Made by a program: the position numbers and the translations under genes. Positions 16,488-25,749 of a stretch of DNA of 64,000 nt are shown in pieces. A model generated the notes under the pieces. The model saw nothing but the letters and a program-made list of their open reading frames with translations, made no database searches and was not told the origin of the DNA. Location: contig LT608321.1 of NCBI GenBank assembly GCA_900095835.1, positions 1,988,052 to 2,052,051 of the forward strand, read 5' to 3'. How positions within the stretch are numbered: the first letter of the stretch is position 1; every line of letters begins with the position of its first letter. Source of the stretch: Ihuprevotella massiliensis (GTDB taxonomy: Bacteria > Bacteroidota > Bacteroidia > Bacteroidales > Bacteroidaceae).

Positions 16488-18851
16488 CTATAATTTTATG
16501 GTGAAAGTGGGTTGTTCTTGCAAATCATAGCAAGGAAGCCGCAAGCGATGAGCGTCGGTGGTGTATTGTCGGCGGTAGAAATCGGTCATTGCAGCAGAAA
16601 GCACGAGTTGTCGAGGACGAAAATAGCACAAGAGATGTGCGAGGGGGCGATGGACATTGCGCCCTACGACGAGGAAATCCACTGGAAGTGGATGTTGAGG
16701 GAAAGCCCGAGACAAGGGATCGTCGACAATGGCGATGCGCTGTTTGCCGTAGATGATGCAGTGCGGTGCAAATAGTGGTGAGAAACTGCCGTCTGCGCTC
16801 TGGGTAATCGGGGAGGTAGAGGGAGCAGCAAGGGAAGGGGTGTTGACAGAAGAAGGTGTTTCGTTCAATATCGAAAGTGGAATCCACTGCACCCTCAGCC
16901 CTTGCGGTTGCCAATCGTCGTGAGCCGTTTGTCGGAGCGCGGCTTGTGCCCGAAGCGTGTCAGAGGCTAGCAACCAAGCTGTGCCATCGGGACTCGTGAT
17001 TTGCAGAGTGGTGACACCAAAGGTGGGATAAAATTGTATAGTTGCTTGTGGACGCGCACGGAAGCGGTCGACTTGATAGGACAACAAGGGCACGAGCAGA
17101 CAGCAGGTGGCAAGGAAGGTGGTGCGGGCAAAGGAGCGCGCAGACGATTTCTGAGTAGAGAAAAACCACAAGAGGGTAAGCAGTGTGCCTATGCTCAGGA
17201 CTGTGGTGAGGGCACTTGGACAAAGTGGGATGGGCGCAAAACTATTTTGCGAGAAAAAGGCTAACCCCTGTTCCATCATGGTGATGAGGCTGGAGAGCAC
17301 TGGAGCTAGCAAGCTGCGCAGTGGGGCAATGAGGAGAAAAAGGATGCCACCGCAAAGAAGGATATAGGCAGCTGGGATGACAAAAAGGCTAGAGAATATG
17401 CCTGCCCATGGGAGTTGATGGAAATGATAAGCCACAAGTGGTGCTGTGGCTAATTGGGCAGAGAGCGAAACGGTGAAAAGTAGATAGAAATATCGTCCGA
17501 TAGCCATGAAACAACGGACACTTCGCGACGTGGGACGGCGATTGATGAGTTCGGCAGTGCGCTTGTTGAGCGGTTGCAACCACTGAGGAACTGTAAAAAT
17601 GGGTGCAAAAAGTAAGATGCCTGCCACTGCTGCGCAGGAGAGTTGGAAACCCACATCAAACAACCAGTCGGGAGCGTAGAGCAAGAGGAGAATCATAGCC
17701 AGCACTAAACCATGCAGTGCGCCTGGTCGATGGTTACCCCACGCAAACACTTGTGCCAAGGTGAGCATGAGGGTGGCGCGCACCAGCGAAATGGGGAATC
17801 CCACCAAGGCTGCGAAGCTCCACATGAGCAAAAGTCCTAGGGCTAAGACAAGGGTGTGGATGCGCCTGCCCCAACGTCGCGCCATCGTACCAAAGATGAG
17901 GGTGAATGCTCCGAAGAGGATGGAGAGATGCAGTCCTGAAAGGGCTAGAATGTGGCTTGCTCCTCCTTGACTGTAGCGCATTTGTGTGTCGCGATCCAAC
18001 TGTTCGCGGTGCGCCAAGGTCATTGCAGAGAGCACAGCCGCGGTGTGTGGCGGCAGTTGGCGTTGATAGAGGGCAATCCATCGCTCGCGCTGTAGCAGGA
18101 GGCGTTCGCGCAGGGTGAGAGACTGAGGGGAAGAGGAGGACGTGTGAGTGGAATTTCCCATGATTTTCCATTCGTCGGGGAAACAATGGGAGGTGGCTAC
18201 GATGTTTTGGCGCAACAGATGAGCGGAATATCCGTCTTTCACCCGTCCATCTTGCGAGCATAAGGCGGTGACTCGTCCGTGGGCAAGAATGATTTGCCCG
18301 ATTTGTGGGGCAGTGGCTGGCAACTGTCGAAGAGGGGTGCCACCCTGTGGTTGGGGTGGCATCTTGCGTGCGTGGTTGGATTGAGACTGAGGGAGGGTGT
18401 TTTTCGGCGTGTGGAGTTGCTGGTTAGCCGAGGACTGAGGGGGGACCTTGTGTGGGAGTGCGCTGCTGTCGGTGAGGAAAACTTGCCATCGCTCTCCTTC
18501 TGTGGGCGATAGCATCCGCAAACAGACGCGCCAACCATGGGGTGTGCGGTGGGGAACTTCGGTGACGATGCCACGAAAGGTGAAGGCTTGTTTGGAATAG
18601 TGCAGCATCCGCTCGCGCTGTAGGTGGACGAGCAGGAAGACGCCCAGACTAAACATGAGAGCAGCAGGCATGAGGGTGAGCCACACTCCGGCTTGATGAC
18701 GAAACAGGGCGAAACAACTAGCCACCAGAAGGACACCACAGAGAAGTAACAGGAGGGTCTCGTGGGGGAATATCCACGGAAACGCAAAATCCCCCACTCC
18801 GATGCCGACACAGAGGGGCACAAGCAGGCGGAGTAGGGGAGTAGATTTCAT
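16488..18851 (-). CDS. comEC: ComEC/Rec2-family DNA internalisation channel
   Basis: A 787-residue polytopic inner-membrane protein. The N terminus has three to four hydrophobic segments followed by a DUF4131-like soluble region (about 60-230) that contains a low-complexity Pro/Gln/Ser insert at about 135-180. The competence core (about 260-560) has AMTLAHREQLDRDTQMRYSQ and GASHILALSGLHLSILFGAF, the hallmark of ComEC/Rec2. The C-terminal 150 residues are a poorly conserved remnant; HxHxDH metallo-beta-lactamase motifs are not seen. ComEC transports single-stranded DNA into the cytoplasm in natural transformation. It ends the mannosyltransferase-pyrC-plsC-comEC gene run. Confidence 0.9.
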   Translation of the reverse strand: MKSTPLLRLLVPLCVGIGVGDFAFPWIFPHETLLLLLCGVLLVASCFALFRHQAGVWLTLMPAALMFSLGVFLLVHLQRERMLHYSKQAFTFRGIVTEVPHRTPHGWRVCLRMLSPTEGERWQVFLTDSSALPHKVPPQSSANQQLHTPKNTLPQSQSNHARKMPPQPQGGTPLRQLPATAPQIGQIILAHGRVTALCSQDGRVKDGYSAHLLRQNIVATSHCFPDEWKIMGNSTHTSSSSPQSLTLRERLLLQRERWIALYQRQLPPHTAAVLSAMTLAHREQLDRDTQMRYSQGGASHILALSGLHLSILFGAFTLIFGTMARRWGRRIHTLVLALGLLLMWSFAALVGFPISLVRATLMLTLAQVFAWGNHRPGALHGLVLAMILLLLYAPDWLFDVGFQLSCAAVAGILLFAPIFTVPQWLQPLNKRTAELINRRPTSRSVRCFMAIGRYFYLLFTVSLSAQLATAPLVAYHFHQLPWAGIFSSLFVIPAAYILLCGGILFLLIAPLRSLLAPVLSSLITMMEQGLAFFSQNSFAPIPLCPSALTTVLSIGTLLTLLWFFSTQKSSARSFARTTFLATCCLLVPLLSYQVDRFRARPQATIQFYPTFGVTTLQITSPDGTAWLLASDTLRAQAALRQTAHDDWQPQGLRVQWIPLSILNETPSSVNTPSLAAPSTSPITQSADGSFSPLFAPHCIIYGKQRIAIVDDPLSRAFPQHPLPVDFLVVGRNVHRPLAHLLCYFRPRQLVLSAAMTDFYRRQYTTDAHRLRLPCYDLQEQPTFTIKL

Positions 18852-18904
18852 AGTGGTAAGAGGTAGTAAAAGGCGTATGCCTTGCGGTGTTGCTGCATCA
18901 GCGA

Positions 18905-19666
18905 CTATTGGTCGTCGTTTTGCACATAGCCTTGGTGGTGTTCGGGGAGTCCTGCCATGATGACGCGGTAACTCTCCTCGAGCGTGTGTTTGATATTGTC
19001 CGTTCCTTGGCTCGTGGGGAAAATGGGGGGATGAATGACCAAACGCAAGCGGTGCCAGTGGGCAAAATGAAAGTCGCGCATTCGTGGCATCACATCGAAA
19101 CTTCCATCGATGGTGATGGGCACAACCGGCAGTTGGAGTTCGTCTGCCAACTGGAAGGCTCCTCTGCGGAAAATGCCCATGTGTCCGGTGAAAGTGCGCG
19201 CACCTTCGGGGAAAACTGCTAAGGAGGTGCCACCAACTAGACGTTGGCGTGCATCGTCCATGGTCTTTGCCACCGCCTTGCGACTAGACTTGTCTACAAA
19301 AATGAAACCTGCCTTTTCGCAAGCATAGCCTACGAAGGGGAGTTTGCGCAGACTAGCTTTCATCATCCACTTAAATTCTCGTCCGAGAAAACCCGATAGT
19401 AGGAAGATGTCGAATGCACCTTGGTGGTTGGCTGCGAAGATGTAGCTCTGTCCGCGCTGAAGATGCTCTCGTCCTTCGACTTTGACCGGAAGGAAGAGGG
19501 CGCGGATGGTGAACCATCCCCAAAAGCGACTAGGACCGAAGGCAAACCAGCGCGAGAGCCCCACCATACAACCTAGGGTCGTGATGAGAGCCACGAGGAT
19601 GGTGACGACGATGAACAGGGGGAAAAAGAAGAACAGCTGATAGAGACGATAGAGAAAAGTCTGCAT
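18905..19666 (-). CDS. plsC: 1-acyl-sn-glycerol-3-phosphate acyltransferase (PlsC family)
   Basis: 253 residues from MQTFLYRLYQLFFFF; nine extra N-terminal codons in the open frame precede the hydrophobic anchor and are unlikely. A transmembrane helix spans about 10-30. The catalytic HX4D motif is NHQGAFD (H81, D86). The glycerol-phosphate binding motif is FPEGARTFTG. It transfers an acyl group to lysophosphatidate at the inner membrane in phospholipid synthesis. It lies between the dihydroorotase and comEC genes with short gaps, consistent with one transcript. Confidence 0.92.
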   Translation of the reverse strand: MQTFLYRLYQLFFFFPLFIVVTILVALITTLGCMVGLSRWFAFGPSRFWGWFTIRALFLPVKVEGREHLQRGQSYIFAANHQGAFDIFLLSGFLGREFKWMMKASLRKLPFVGYACEKAGFIFVDKSSRKAVAKTMDDARQRLVGGTSLAVFPEGARTFTGHMGIFRRGAFQLADELQLPVVPITIDGSFDVMPRMRDFHFAHWHRLRLVIHPPIFPTSQGTDNIKHTLEESYRVIMAGLPEHHQGYVQNDDQ

Positions 19667-19701
19667 GATGCAATAACTACTACGGGTGGTCACAATATAA
19701 A

Positions 19702-21045
19702 CTATCGGGGCATGTAGGTAATCATGCGACCGCGAAGGTTTTCGTTGGTGATCACTCCTTTGTTATAGACCAGACATCCATTGACAAAGGTGCGCATCAC
19801 GCGCCAGTTGAAGGTGTGTCCCTCCATGGGGCTCCAGTTGCACTTCGACTCTATGCGGTTGGGAGTCAAAGTCCAGGGAGAATGAGGCTTGACAAGCACC
19901 AGGTCTGCCATATACCCTTGACGGAGGAAACCACGGTTTTCGATGCCAAACACACGCGCTGGGTTGTGGCACATGAGTTCTACCATGCGTTCGATGGGGA
20001 GTACGCCTTCGTCCACCAAATCGAGCATCGATACGAGGGAGAATTGCACAAAGGGCATGCCACTGGTGGCTTTGGCAGCTCCACCGATTTTATCACTGAT
20101 GCGGTGAGGAGCGTGGTCTGTGCCGATGGTGCGGATGCGTCCGTCGGTGAGTGCCGCACGGATAGCCGCACGGTCGGTGTCGTATTTCACAGCTGGGTTG
20201 CACTTGATGCGCGCTCCGAGACGTTCGTAGTCCTCGCTGGCAAAGATCAAGTGGGGTAGGCAGGCTTCCGCAGTGATTTGTTTGTCGTTGGGGTCGAAGA
20301 GATCCAGCTCTGCAGCCGTGGTGATGTGTGCTACATGGAGCTTAACATTAAACTCTCGTGCTAGTGCAATGGCTTCTTTTGTGCTCTTCACACAAGCCTC
20401 AGAGGGACGAATCTCTGCATGGTAGCGCACATGAGGATCAGCGCCGTATTTCTCCTTATAAGCCTTCATCTTCGCCGTAATCATGGGCGTATCTTCACAG
20501 TGTACCATGATGGGAAGCTGGCTTTGTTCGAAGATGGTGCGCAGCGTGGGACGATCTTCCACTTGCAATTCGCCGGTGCTGCTGCCCATGAAGAGTTTGA
20601 TGCCAGCCACGAGTCGAGGATCCACCTTTTTCAAGCGAGCAGCATTGGCGGGAGTGGCACCGAGGAAGAATCCGAAATTAACCAAACTTTGTTGCTTAGC
20701 GATCTCAATCTTTTGGAGCAGACGTTCTTTGGTCACCGTGGGAGGTATGGTGTTGGGCATGTCAATGACGGTGGTGACCCCACCCGCGGCTGCGGCACGA
20801 CTTTCGGTGTAGAAGTTTCCCTTAGCGGTGAGACCAGGATCGCGGAAGTGGACGTGCTCATCGATCACTCCAGGAAGTAGATAGCACCCTTCAGCATCAA
20901 TCACCGTATCAGGGGGAAGTTGGGGCATGGCATCGGCTCCGAGGAGGATTTCTTCGATGCGGTCACCATCGATGACCAGACTACCGATGGATTGCTGACC
21001 TTCGTTGACAAGAATAGCGTTTTTGATGAGCGTTCTGCTGTGCAT
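19702..21045 (-). CDS. pyrC: Dihydroorotase (amidohydrolase)
   Basis: 447 residues when started at MHSRTLIKNAILVNEGQQ, the usual N terminus for the family; the longer frame adds 32 unlikely residues. The metal-binding HxH is in DEHVHFRDPG, the carboxylated lysine in GIKLFMGSSTG, further ligands in MVHCED and HVAHITT, and the last Asp in GTDHAPH. It closes carbamoyl-aspartate to dihydroorotate in pyrimidine synthesis. The class I-like motif set makes dihydroorotase more likely than allantoinase or hydantoinase. The gene lies downstream of a MITE-like element that separates it from the mannosyltransferase gene. Confidence 0.9.
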   Translation of the reverse strand: MHSRTLIKNAILVNEGQQSIGSLVIDGDRIEEILLGADAMPQLPPDTVIDAEGCYLLPGVIDEHVHFRDPGLTAKGNFYTESRAAAAGGVTTVIDMPNTIPPTVTKERLLQKIEIAKQQSLVNFGFFLGATPANAARLKKVDPRLVAGIKLFMGSSTGELQVEDRPTLRTIFEQSQLPIMVHCEDTPMITAKMKAYKEKYGADPHVRYHAEIRPSEACVKSTKEAIALAREFNVKLHVAHITTAAELDLFDPNDKQITAEACLPHLIFASEDYERLGARIKCNPAVKYDTDRAAIRAALTDGRIRTIGTDHAPHRISDKIGGAAKATSGMPFVQFSLVSMLDLVDEGVLPIERMVELMCHNPARVFGIENRGFLRQGYMADLVLVKPHSPWTLTPNRIESKCNWSPMEGHTFNWRVMRTFVNGCLVYNKGVITNENLRGRMITYMPR

Positions 21046-21102
21046 GATTTTGAGGATGAATAGGCTGCGCAAAGGCAGACAAAGAGGATAATCAGAATTT
21101 AA

Positions 21103-21293
21103 CCCAAATCGGTCATTAGACCGTTTAGTGCGACTCGTCATGGAATAGATAACTTCCTGTCATCTTATCAGTTTCTTGTTGGCATCTTGTCTTTCGTTCG
21201 TTCTCGCCGTAGCCGGCTACACCAAAGGCTAACGACAAACCATCTGCTCAACAAACCAATAAAATCTGTTCAGGATCTAATGACCGATTTGGG
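21103..21293. mobile_element. MITE-like palindromic element, copy 2 (191 bp, expanded)
   Basis: The left end (CCCAAATCGGTCATTAGACC) and following 60 bp match the reverse complement of copy 1 at 11284-11390, including GAATAGATAACTTCCTGTC. From about 21168 the sequences diverge and roughly 80 bp of unrelated DNA is present. The right end keeps only TCTAATGACCGATTTGGG. The copy therefore looks rearranged or carries an insertion. It splits the gap between the mannosyltransferase and dihydroorotase genes. Confidence 0.6.
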
Positions 21294-21295
21294 CT

Positions 21296-21347
21296 TAAAA
21301 AAGAAGGAGCGCGCCATCTTCTGGTGAAGACACTGCGCACTCCTAAA
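21296..21347 (-). terminator. Terminator of the mannosyltransferase gene
   Basis: On the minus strand a long imperfect stem (GGAGTGCGC.GTGTCTTC with GAAGA.GGCGCGCTCC) with an ACCA loop is followed by TTCTTTTTT. It lies 33-84 nt past the stop codon at 21380, directly abutting the MITE-like element. Confidence 0.6.
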
Positions 21348-21379
21348 GGGGTATAGCGCAGATGATATGCGCGTAGAGC

Positions 21380-22132
21380 TTATGATTGCTTGGGTTTGAT
21401 TTGACCAGTGAGGGCTGCCCATCGCAGGCGCATCACACCGAAGAGAGCTTCGCCGAAGATGCCACCGCTCATTTTGCTGACCCCGAGCTGACGGTTGACA
21501 AAAATCACGGGTACTTCTTTGATGCGGAATCCCAATTTGTAGGCGGTAAATTTCAGTTCGATTTGGAAAGCGTAGCCTTTGAAGCGAATCTTGTCGAAAT
21601 CGATGGCTTCTAACACGCGACGCTTGTAGCATTTGAAGCCAGCAGTGGTGTCGTTGACAGGGATGCCTGTGACACAACGTACATATTTAGAGGCAAAATA
21701 GCTCATCAACACGCGCCCCATGGGCCAGTTCACCACGTTTACACCAGAAATGTAGCGACTACCGATGGCTAAGTCATAGCCTTCCACAGCGCAAGCGTTG
21801 TAGAGACGAGGCAAATCCTTAGGATCGTGACTGAAGTCGGCATCCATCTCGAAGACATATTCGTAGTCGTGTTCGAGTGCCCATTTGAAACCAGCGATGT
21901 AGGCAGTGCCAAGACCGAGTTTGCCTTGACGTTCCACCAAGTGTACGCGGTCTTTGAGATCGCCTTCCATAAGCTGCTTCACGATGGCGGCTGTTCCGTC
22001 AGGACTACCGTCGTCGATAACCAGAACGTCAAACCCATGTTCTTCCAAGCCCGTGACTGCGCGGAGAATGGCTTCAATATTTTCTTTTTCGTTGTAGGTG
22101 GGGATAATTACAACGGCATCGTTCTTCTGCAT
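21380..22132 (-). CDS. Polyprenol monophosphomannose synthase (GT2)
   Basis: A 250-residue family 2 glycosyltransferase. It starts MQKNDAVVIIPTYNEKENIE, has the nucleotide-sugar site VLVIDDGSPDGTA (about 36-48), the DxD-type motif EMDADFSHDP and the acceptor region SRYISGVNVVNWPMGR. These match soluble dolichol/polyprenol-phosphate mannose synthases (Dpm1 type) that move mannose from GDP-mannose to a polyprenyl phosphate on the inner leaflet. The product may feed O-glycosylation or envelope glycan synthesis, but the recipient here is unknown. It has its own promoter and terminator. Confidence 0.9.
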   Translation of the reverse strand: MQKNDAVVIIPTYNEKENIEAILRAVTGLEEHGFDVLVIDDGSPDGTAAIVKQLMEGDLKDRVHLVERQGKLGLGTAYIAGFKWALEHDYEYVFEMDADFSHDPKDLPRLYNACAVEGYDLAIGSRYISGVNVVNWPMGRVLMSYFASKYVRCVTGIPVNDTTAGFKCYKRRVLEAIDFDKIRFKGYAFQIELKFTAYKLGFRIKEVPVIFVNRQLGVSKMSGGIFGEALFGVMRLRWAALTGQIKPKQS

Positions 22133-22162
22133 TGTGGCAATTTGTATGATGTGTTCTATTCT

Positions 22163-22193
22163 GCAAAAGTAGCATTTGCCCCTCGATTTGCAA
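22163..22193 (-). promoter_or_regulatory. Promoter of the mannosyltransferase gene
   Basis: On the minus strand TTG (complement of 22191-22193) is followed after 20 nt by TACTTTTG (complement of 22163-22170), a good Bacteroidetes -33/-7 pair about 30 bp from the start codon. Confidence 0.6.
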
Positions 22194-22212
22194 AATTATC
22201 TACTGATATATT

Positions 22213-22243
22213 TTGATTTTGTGCAGAGATAATTGTAAATTTG
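22213..22243 (+). promoter_or_regulatory. Divergent promoter for the 22368 gene
   Basis: TTG at 22213-22215 and TAAATTTG at 22236-22243 with a 20-nt spacer. It is back to back with the mannosyltransferase promoter and predicts a leader of about 120 nt if the ATG at 22368 is used. Confidence 0.55.
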
Positions 22244-22367
22244 CATGAGAAGACCACACTTCTTCCCGTTTCGATGGAAAGAAAGACTGCGCTTTCGCAG
22301 CACCGCTGTCCATCGGCGCTTTGTCGCAGACCACTATGACTGCGCTTCTCTCTGTTGCTACCGACCC

Positions 22368-23651
22368 ATGATCAAAACATTGCTCCAACAACTTGAAGAT
22401 TGGTTTGACCATCATGAATACCTAGCCATCGAACGAACGCTGGGGGGACTACCTATTGACAAATTTTCACCAAGAATTTGGGAAATCTATGTCCACACGC
22501 TCCTCAGGTTGGCACGAGATAATGGGCATGATGCGACACGCTATTCGCGCGCGCTCAATTGTATGCACTATATGATGGAGGAGCAAGTGGAGCGTTTCGT
22601 GCATCTCTATTATTATTACGCCTACGCTTTGGCGCATCTCGATCGCGAGTCGGAAGCCTTGCTCTTCCTCAATGCCTATTTTGAGGAGGTGGTACCGGCT
22701 TTTCGATATCCTCAGGCTGAGGCGCTCGAGAAACAATGCTTGCAGCGCATCAGTATGCCGCATTTTAGACTGGGCAATTTTGTCAATCGGTGTCGGGAGA
22801 TGGGTGAAATTTTGCAAGGTATCGTTCAGCCTGTCACAGATTTGGTGCAGAAAGTGGAAGAACTCTCGCTACAAACCAACAAATTGGCGCAGCACCAATG
22901 TGGAATAGCGCAACAAGAGTTGTCGCAACTGCTTTATCGCGTGGCGGCTCCCTTGCTTTATCAGGTGCGCTTCTCAGCCGTGTGGCAAGACCATCATGTG
23001 GTGCTTCAACTAGCGCTCGATGGAGTGGCGCAAAACTTACATTTGTTGCACACCCTGCTCCAAGAATTGCGCTCCTATCTGCCGCCGAATTGGAAAATGG
23101 CCTTGCCGAGTTGGAAGACTTTTGTAGAGGAGCATTATCCCGATGAACCGCGGCAGAGTACAATCGACCAACTGTTGGCGCACGAACGCACCTATAGCAC
23201 GAGTTTACCGCCCGAAGCTGCTTCTTATGAAGCTCATCTTCAGCTCACTTCTGGCTGGACCACACAACCGATGCTCATGTTTGAGTATCTGCAAGATGAG
23301 AACTTTGTGTTCAATCTTTTGCGACTCAGTGGAAGTTTCTGCGGATTTATAGCCTACAACACGAATATTTTCTCTTCGCAAGACGACCTGGTGTCGGAGG
23401 TGCGCGCCTTTAACGCACAACTGGCGAAGTCCGTGCAGCAAAGTTTGGACGATCCAGCAGCGGTGCAGTTCGTCGGTGGAGGATTTGGTGCAAGTGCTTT
23501 TGCCCATCATGCACAGACCGCTTATTGCGACTTCATCGCCTATGATGCCCCTGGCGTGTTGGATGCCATCACCGCCTATTTTGCGCAGCACCCTGAGGCC
23601 TTCCCAGCAGTACAAGCCTTTCATCGTGCTGCCACCCCCTATTCGATTTAG
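22368..23651 (+). CDS. Uncharacterised conserved-looking protein
   Basis: 427 residues from MIKTLLQQLEDWFDHHEYLA. Frames upstream to 22245 are open but of basic, low-complexity composition and start near the predicted transcription start, so the later ATG is preferred. No signal peptide. The N-terminal half is helical (YSRALNCMHYMMEEQ; AYALAHLDRESEALLFLNAYFEE), reminiscent of tetratricopeptide folds. The middle (VTDLVQKVEELSLQTNKLAQ) is coiled-coil-like. The C-terminal domain includes FVGGGFGASAF and CDFIAYDAPGVLDAI. I do not recognise the family and assign no function. Confidence 0.75.
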   Translation: MIKTLLQQLEDWFDHHEYLAIERTLGGLPIDKFSPRIWEIYVHTLLRLARDNGHDATRYSRALNCMHYMMEEQVERFVHLYYYYAYALAHLDRESEALLFLNAYFEEVVPAFRYPQAEALEKQCLQRISMPHFRLGNFVNRCREMGEILQGIVQPVTDLVQKVEELSLQTNKLAQHQCGIAQQELSQLLYRVAAPLLYQVRFSAVWQDHHVVLQLALDGVAQNLHLLHTLLQELRSYLPPNWKMALPSWKTFVEEHYPDEPRQSTIDQLLAHERTYSTSLPPEAASYEAHLQLTSGWTTQPMLMFEYLQDENFVFNLLRLSGSFCGFIAYNTNIFSSQDDLVSEVRAFNAQLAKSVQQSLDDPAAVQFVGGGFGASAFAHHAQTAYCDFIAYDAPGVLDAITAYFAQHPEAFPAVQAFHRAATPYSI

Positions 23652-23801
23652 CAAATCCCTCAGTAAGTAGGTATAACATTCCCACTCCTGTGTCAATGTC
23701 GCTGTCTATTCCTCAGCGCAGATGGCGAGCTTAACCCGTCTTGAGCCCTCTGTTTTACCCTCCTGCTGTATCCATAGTCCTTTATTTTCTATTCATCTAT
23801 C

Positions 23802-24992
23802 ATGAAGCACTATAGTTTCGACGACATCATTTGTCGCAAAGGTACCAATTGTTCGAAGATTAGAGCCTTGCAAGCGCTCTATGGTCGCACCGATCTCATT
23901 CCACTCTGGGTGGCTGATATGGATTTTGCCACACCCCCTTTCATTCTCGATGCGCTCCGTGCCCGACTTGAACATCCCATTTTGGGATATACCTGCGTAG
24001 ATGAAGACTACTGGCCTGCAATCATCGACTGGCAACGCGAACTCCATGGTTGGGAAATCAAAAAAGACTGGATTTCCTTCATGCCTGGCGTCATCCGCGG
24101 TCTCGGATTTGCGCTGCAAGTCTACACAAAACCTGGTGATCTCATCATCACCCAACCGCCCGTGTATCACATGTTCAAACACGTGATCGAAGGCAATGGC
24201 CGTGTGGTGGTGGACAATCCGTTGATCAGAAGGGAAGATGGCCGCTACGACATGGACTTTGACCAACTCGCTACGGTGGCAGAAGGCGCCAAAATGCTGG
24301 TGCTCTGCAATCCTCACAATCCTAGCGGACGCTGCTGGTCCAAAGAAACGCTGCAACGTCTGGCAGATTTTTGTTTAGAGCACAATATCTTGGTGGTGAG
24401 CGATGAAATCCATGCCGACATTGCCCTCTATTCTGCCAAGCACGTGCCCTTTGCTTCGGTGTCTGAGGCTGCGCGTGACAATAGCGTCACCTTTGGTGCG
24501 CCCACTAAGACCTTTAATTGCGCAGGCGTGGTGAGCAGTTGGGCTGTCGTGCCCAATGATAAGTTGCGCGAACCTTTCACAAAGTGGCTCTTTGCCAACG
24601 AAATTGACTGCCCTCCCATGTTCTCTCCCACCGTGGCGATAGCTGCCTATCGACAGGGTGGTGCATGGCGCAAGGAGATGTTGCGCTACATCGAAGGGAA
24701 TATCGACTTTGCTGTGGACTATTGCCGCGAGCATATCCCTGGTGTTGTCGCACCACGTCCCGAAGCCTCCTTCCTCATCTGGCTCGACTGCCGTGCACTC
24801 GGACTTTCTCACGATGAACTCAACGACCTTTTTGTCAACGAAGCACATCTTGCCCTCAACGATGGGGAGATGTTTGGTGCCGGTGGCGAAGGTTTCATGC
24901 GACTCAATGTGGGAGTGCCGCGTAGTGTGCTCGAAAAAGCCCTTCACCAACTGGCTGAGGCTGTGGCAAAACTCCACGCCTCTCGCTCTTAA
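23802..24992 (+). CDS. MalY/PatB-family PLP-dependent aminotransferase (cystathionine beta-lyase type)
   Basis: 396 residues, fold-type I PLP enzyme. The N terminus has WVADMDFATPPFILDAL and the middle CNPHNPSGRCWSKETL; the PLP lysine is K236 in APTKTFNCAG. Family members cleave cystathionine or cysteine (C-S lyase) and some also act as aminotransferases or regulators. YDDIICRKGTNC-type starts are typical of PatB proteins. It reads with the next gene, 17 bp downstream, as an operon. Sulphide production from cysteine is a reasonable inference but the specific substrate is not fixed by sequence. Confidence 0.9.
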   Translation: MKHYSFDDIICRKGTNCSKIRALQALYGRTDLIPLWVADMDFATPPFILDALRARLEHPILGYTCVDEDYWPAIIDWQRELHGWEIKKDWISFMPGVIRGLGFALQVYTKPGDLIITQPPVYHMFKHVIEGNGRVVVDNPLIRREDGRYDMDFDQLATVAEGAKMLVLCNPHNPSGRCWSKETLQRLADFCLEHNILVVSDEIHADIALYSAKHVPFASVSEAARDNSVTFGAPTKTFNCAGVVSSWAVVPNDKLREPFTKWLFANEIDCPPMFSPTVAIAAYRQGGAWRKEMLRYIEGNIDFAVDYCREHIPGVVAPRPEASFLIWLDCRALGLSHDELNDLFVNEAHLALNDGEMFGAGGEGFMRLNVGVPRSVLEKALHQLAEAVAKLHASRS

Positions 24993-25009
24993 TCCCATTT
25001 TCTTGACTC

Positions 25010-25585
25010 ATGACTCCTGACAATATCCAAGCTCCTGCCGAATTTCTCGATCGTTTTGAACAACAACTCACCGATCAACTCCTGCGTCTTTGCACAGCGG
25101 CTCAAGCACTTTCTGGGCAACTGCTCGAAACTCCTGACCTCGAAGCCGTGTGGCCCGAAATTTGCACCCCTTATTTGGGAGATGCTGTTCCTGAAATTGC
25201 GAAATATCCCACCGTTGCCATTGGTTGGATGGGATTTGTAGGACTTGCCATGGCACAACGCTGGGACAGCGATTGGACTACTGCCGCTGCAGATCCGCAC
25301 GCGCTCTATCCCGCGCTGCTCGCACAAGGCTTTGATGCCCTCGACGACTATGTGTTGGACCACGTGCTTGCCATCACCGATGCTGAGGAGCGCACCCATC
25401 TCCACCAACTCGTGCGCTCCTGTGCCGAAGCAGCCCACGCAGCTTTGCGTCATGAAGGCATCGAGCCCCAAAGTCCCATGGCGTTTCACACCTATGTGCG
25501 CACCCTCCATGTGATGTTCCGCATAGGCGTGGCATTGCAGTTGCGCCGCCTGGGCTACAAGTTTGAAAAGATGGACTTGAAATAG
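25010..25585 (+). CDS. Uncharacterised protein, co-transcribed with the PatB-type gene
   Basis: 191 residues, no signal peptide or transmembrane segment. Predicted all-helical, with recognisable features such as YPTVAIGWMGFVGLAMAQRWD and LRHEGIEPQSPMAFHTYVRTL. The start is 17 bp after the aminotransferase stop, so translation is probably coupled on one mRNA. I do not recognise a family. A housekeeping role in Bacteroidales is likely given its ordinary codon use. Confidence 0.7.
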   Translation: MTPDNIQAPAEFLDRFEQQLTDQLLRLCTAAQALSGQLLETPDLEAVWPEICTPYLGDAVPEIAKYPTVAIGWMGFVGLAMAQRWDSDWTTAAADPHALYPALLAQGFDALDDYVLDHVLAITDAEERTHLHQLVRSCAEAAHAALRHEGIEPQSPMAFHTYVRTLHVMFRIGVALQLRRLGYKFEKMDLK

Positions 25586-25749
25586 CACTCTCGCTGGGAG
25601 AAATCTGCCGAAGGACTCCGAACTTCCTCCAACTTTATTGCGAAAGAAAAGATTCTTTTTTTTGTTTTGATTTAGGTGTGAAGTGCTTGATTATCTGATG
25701 GATATCGATGTCTTATAGTTTTTCTCTATGTTAAAGAAGGACGTATCTG

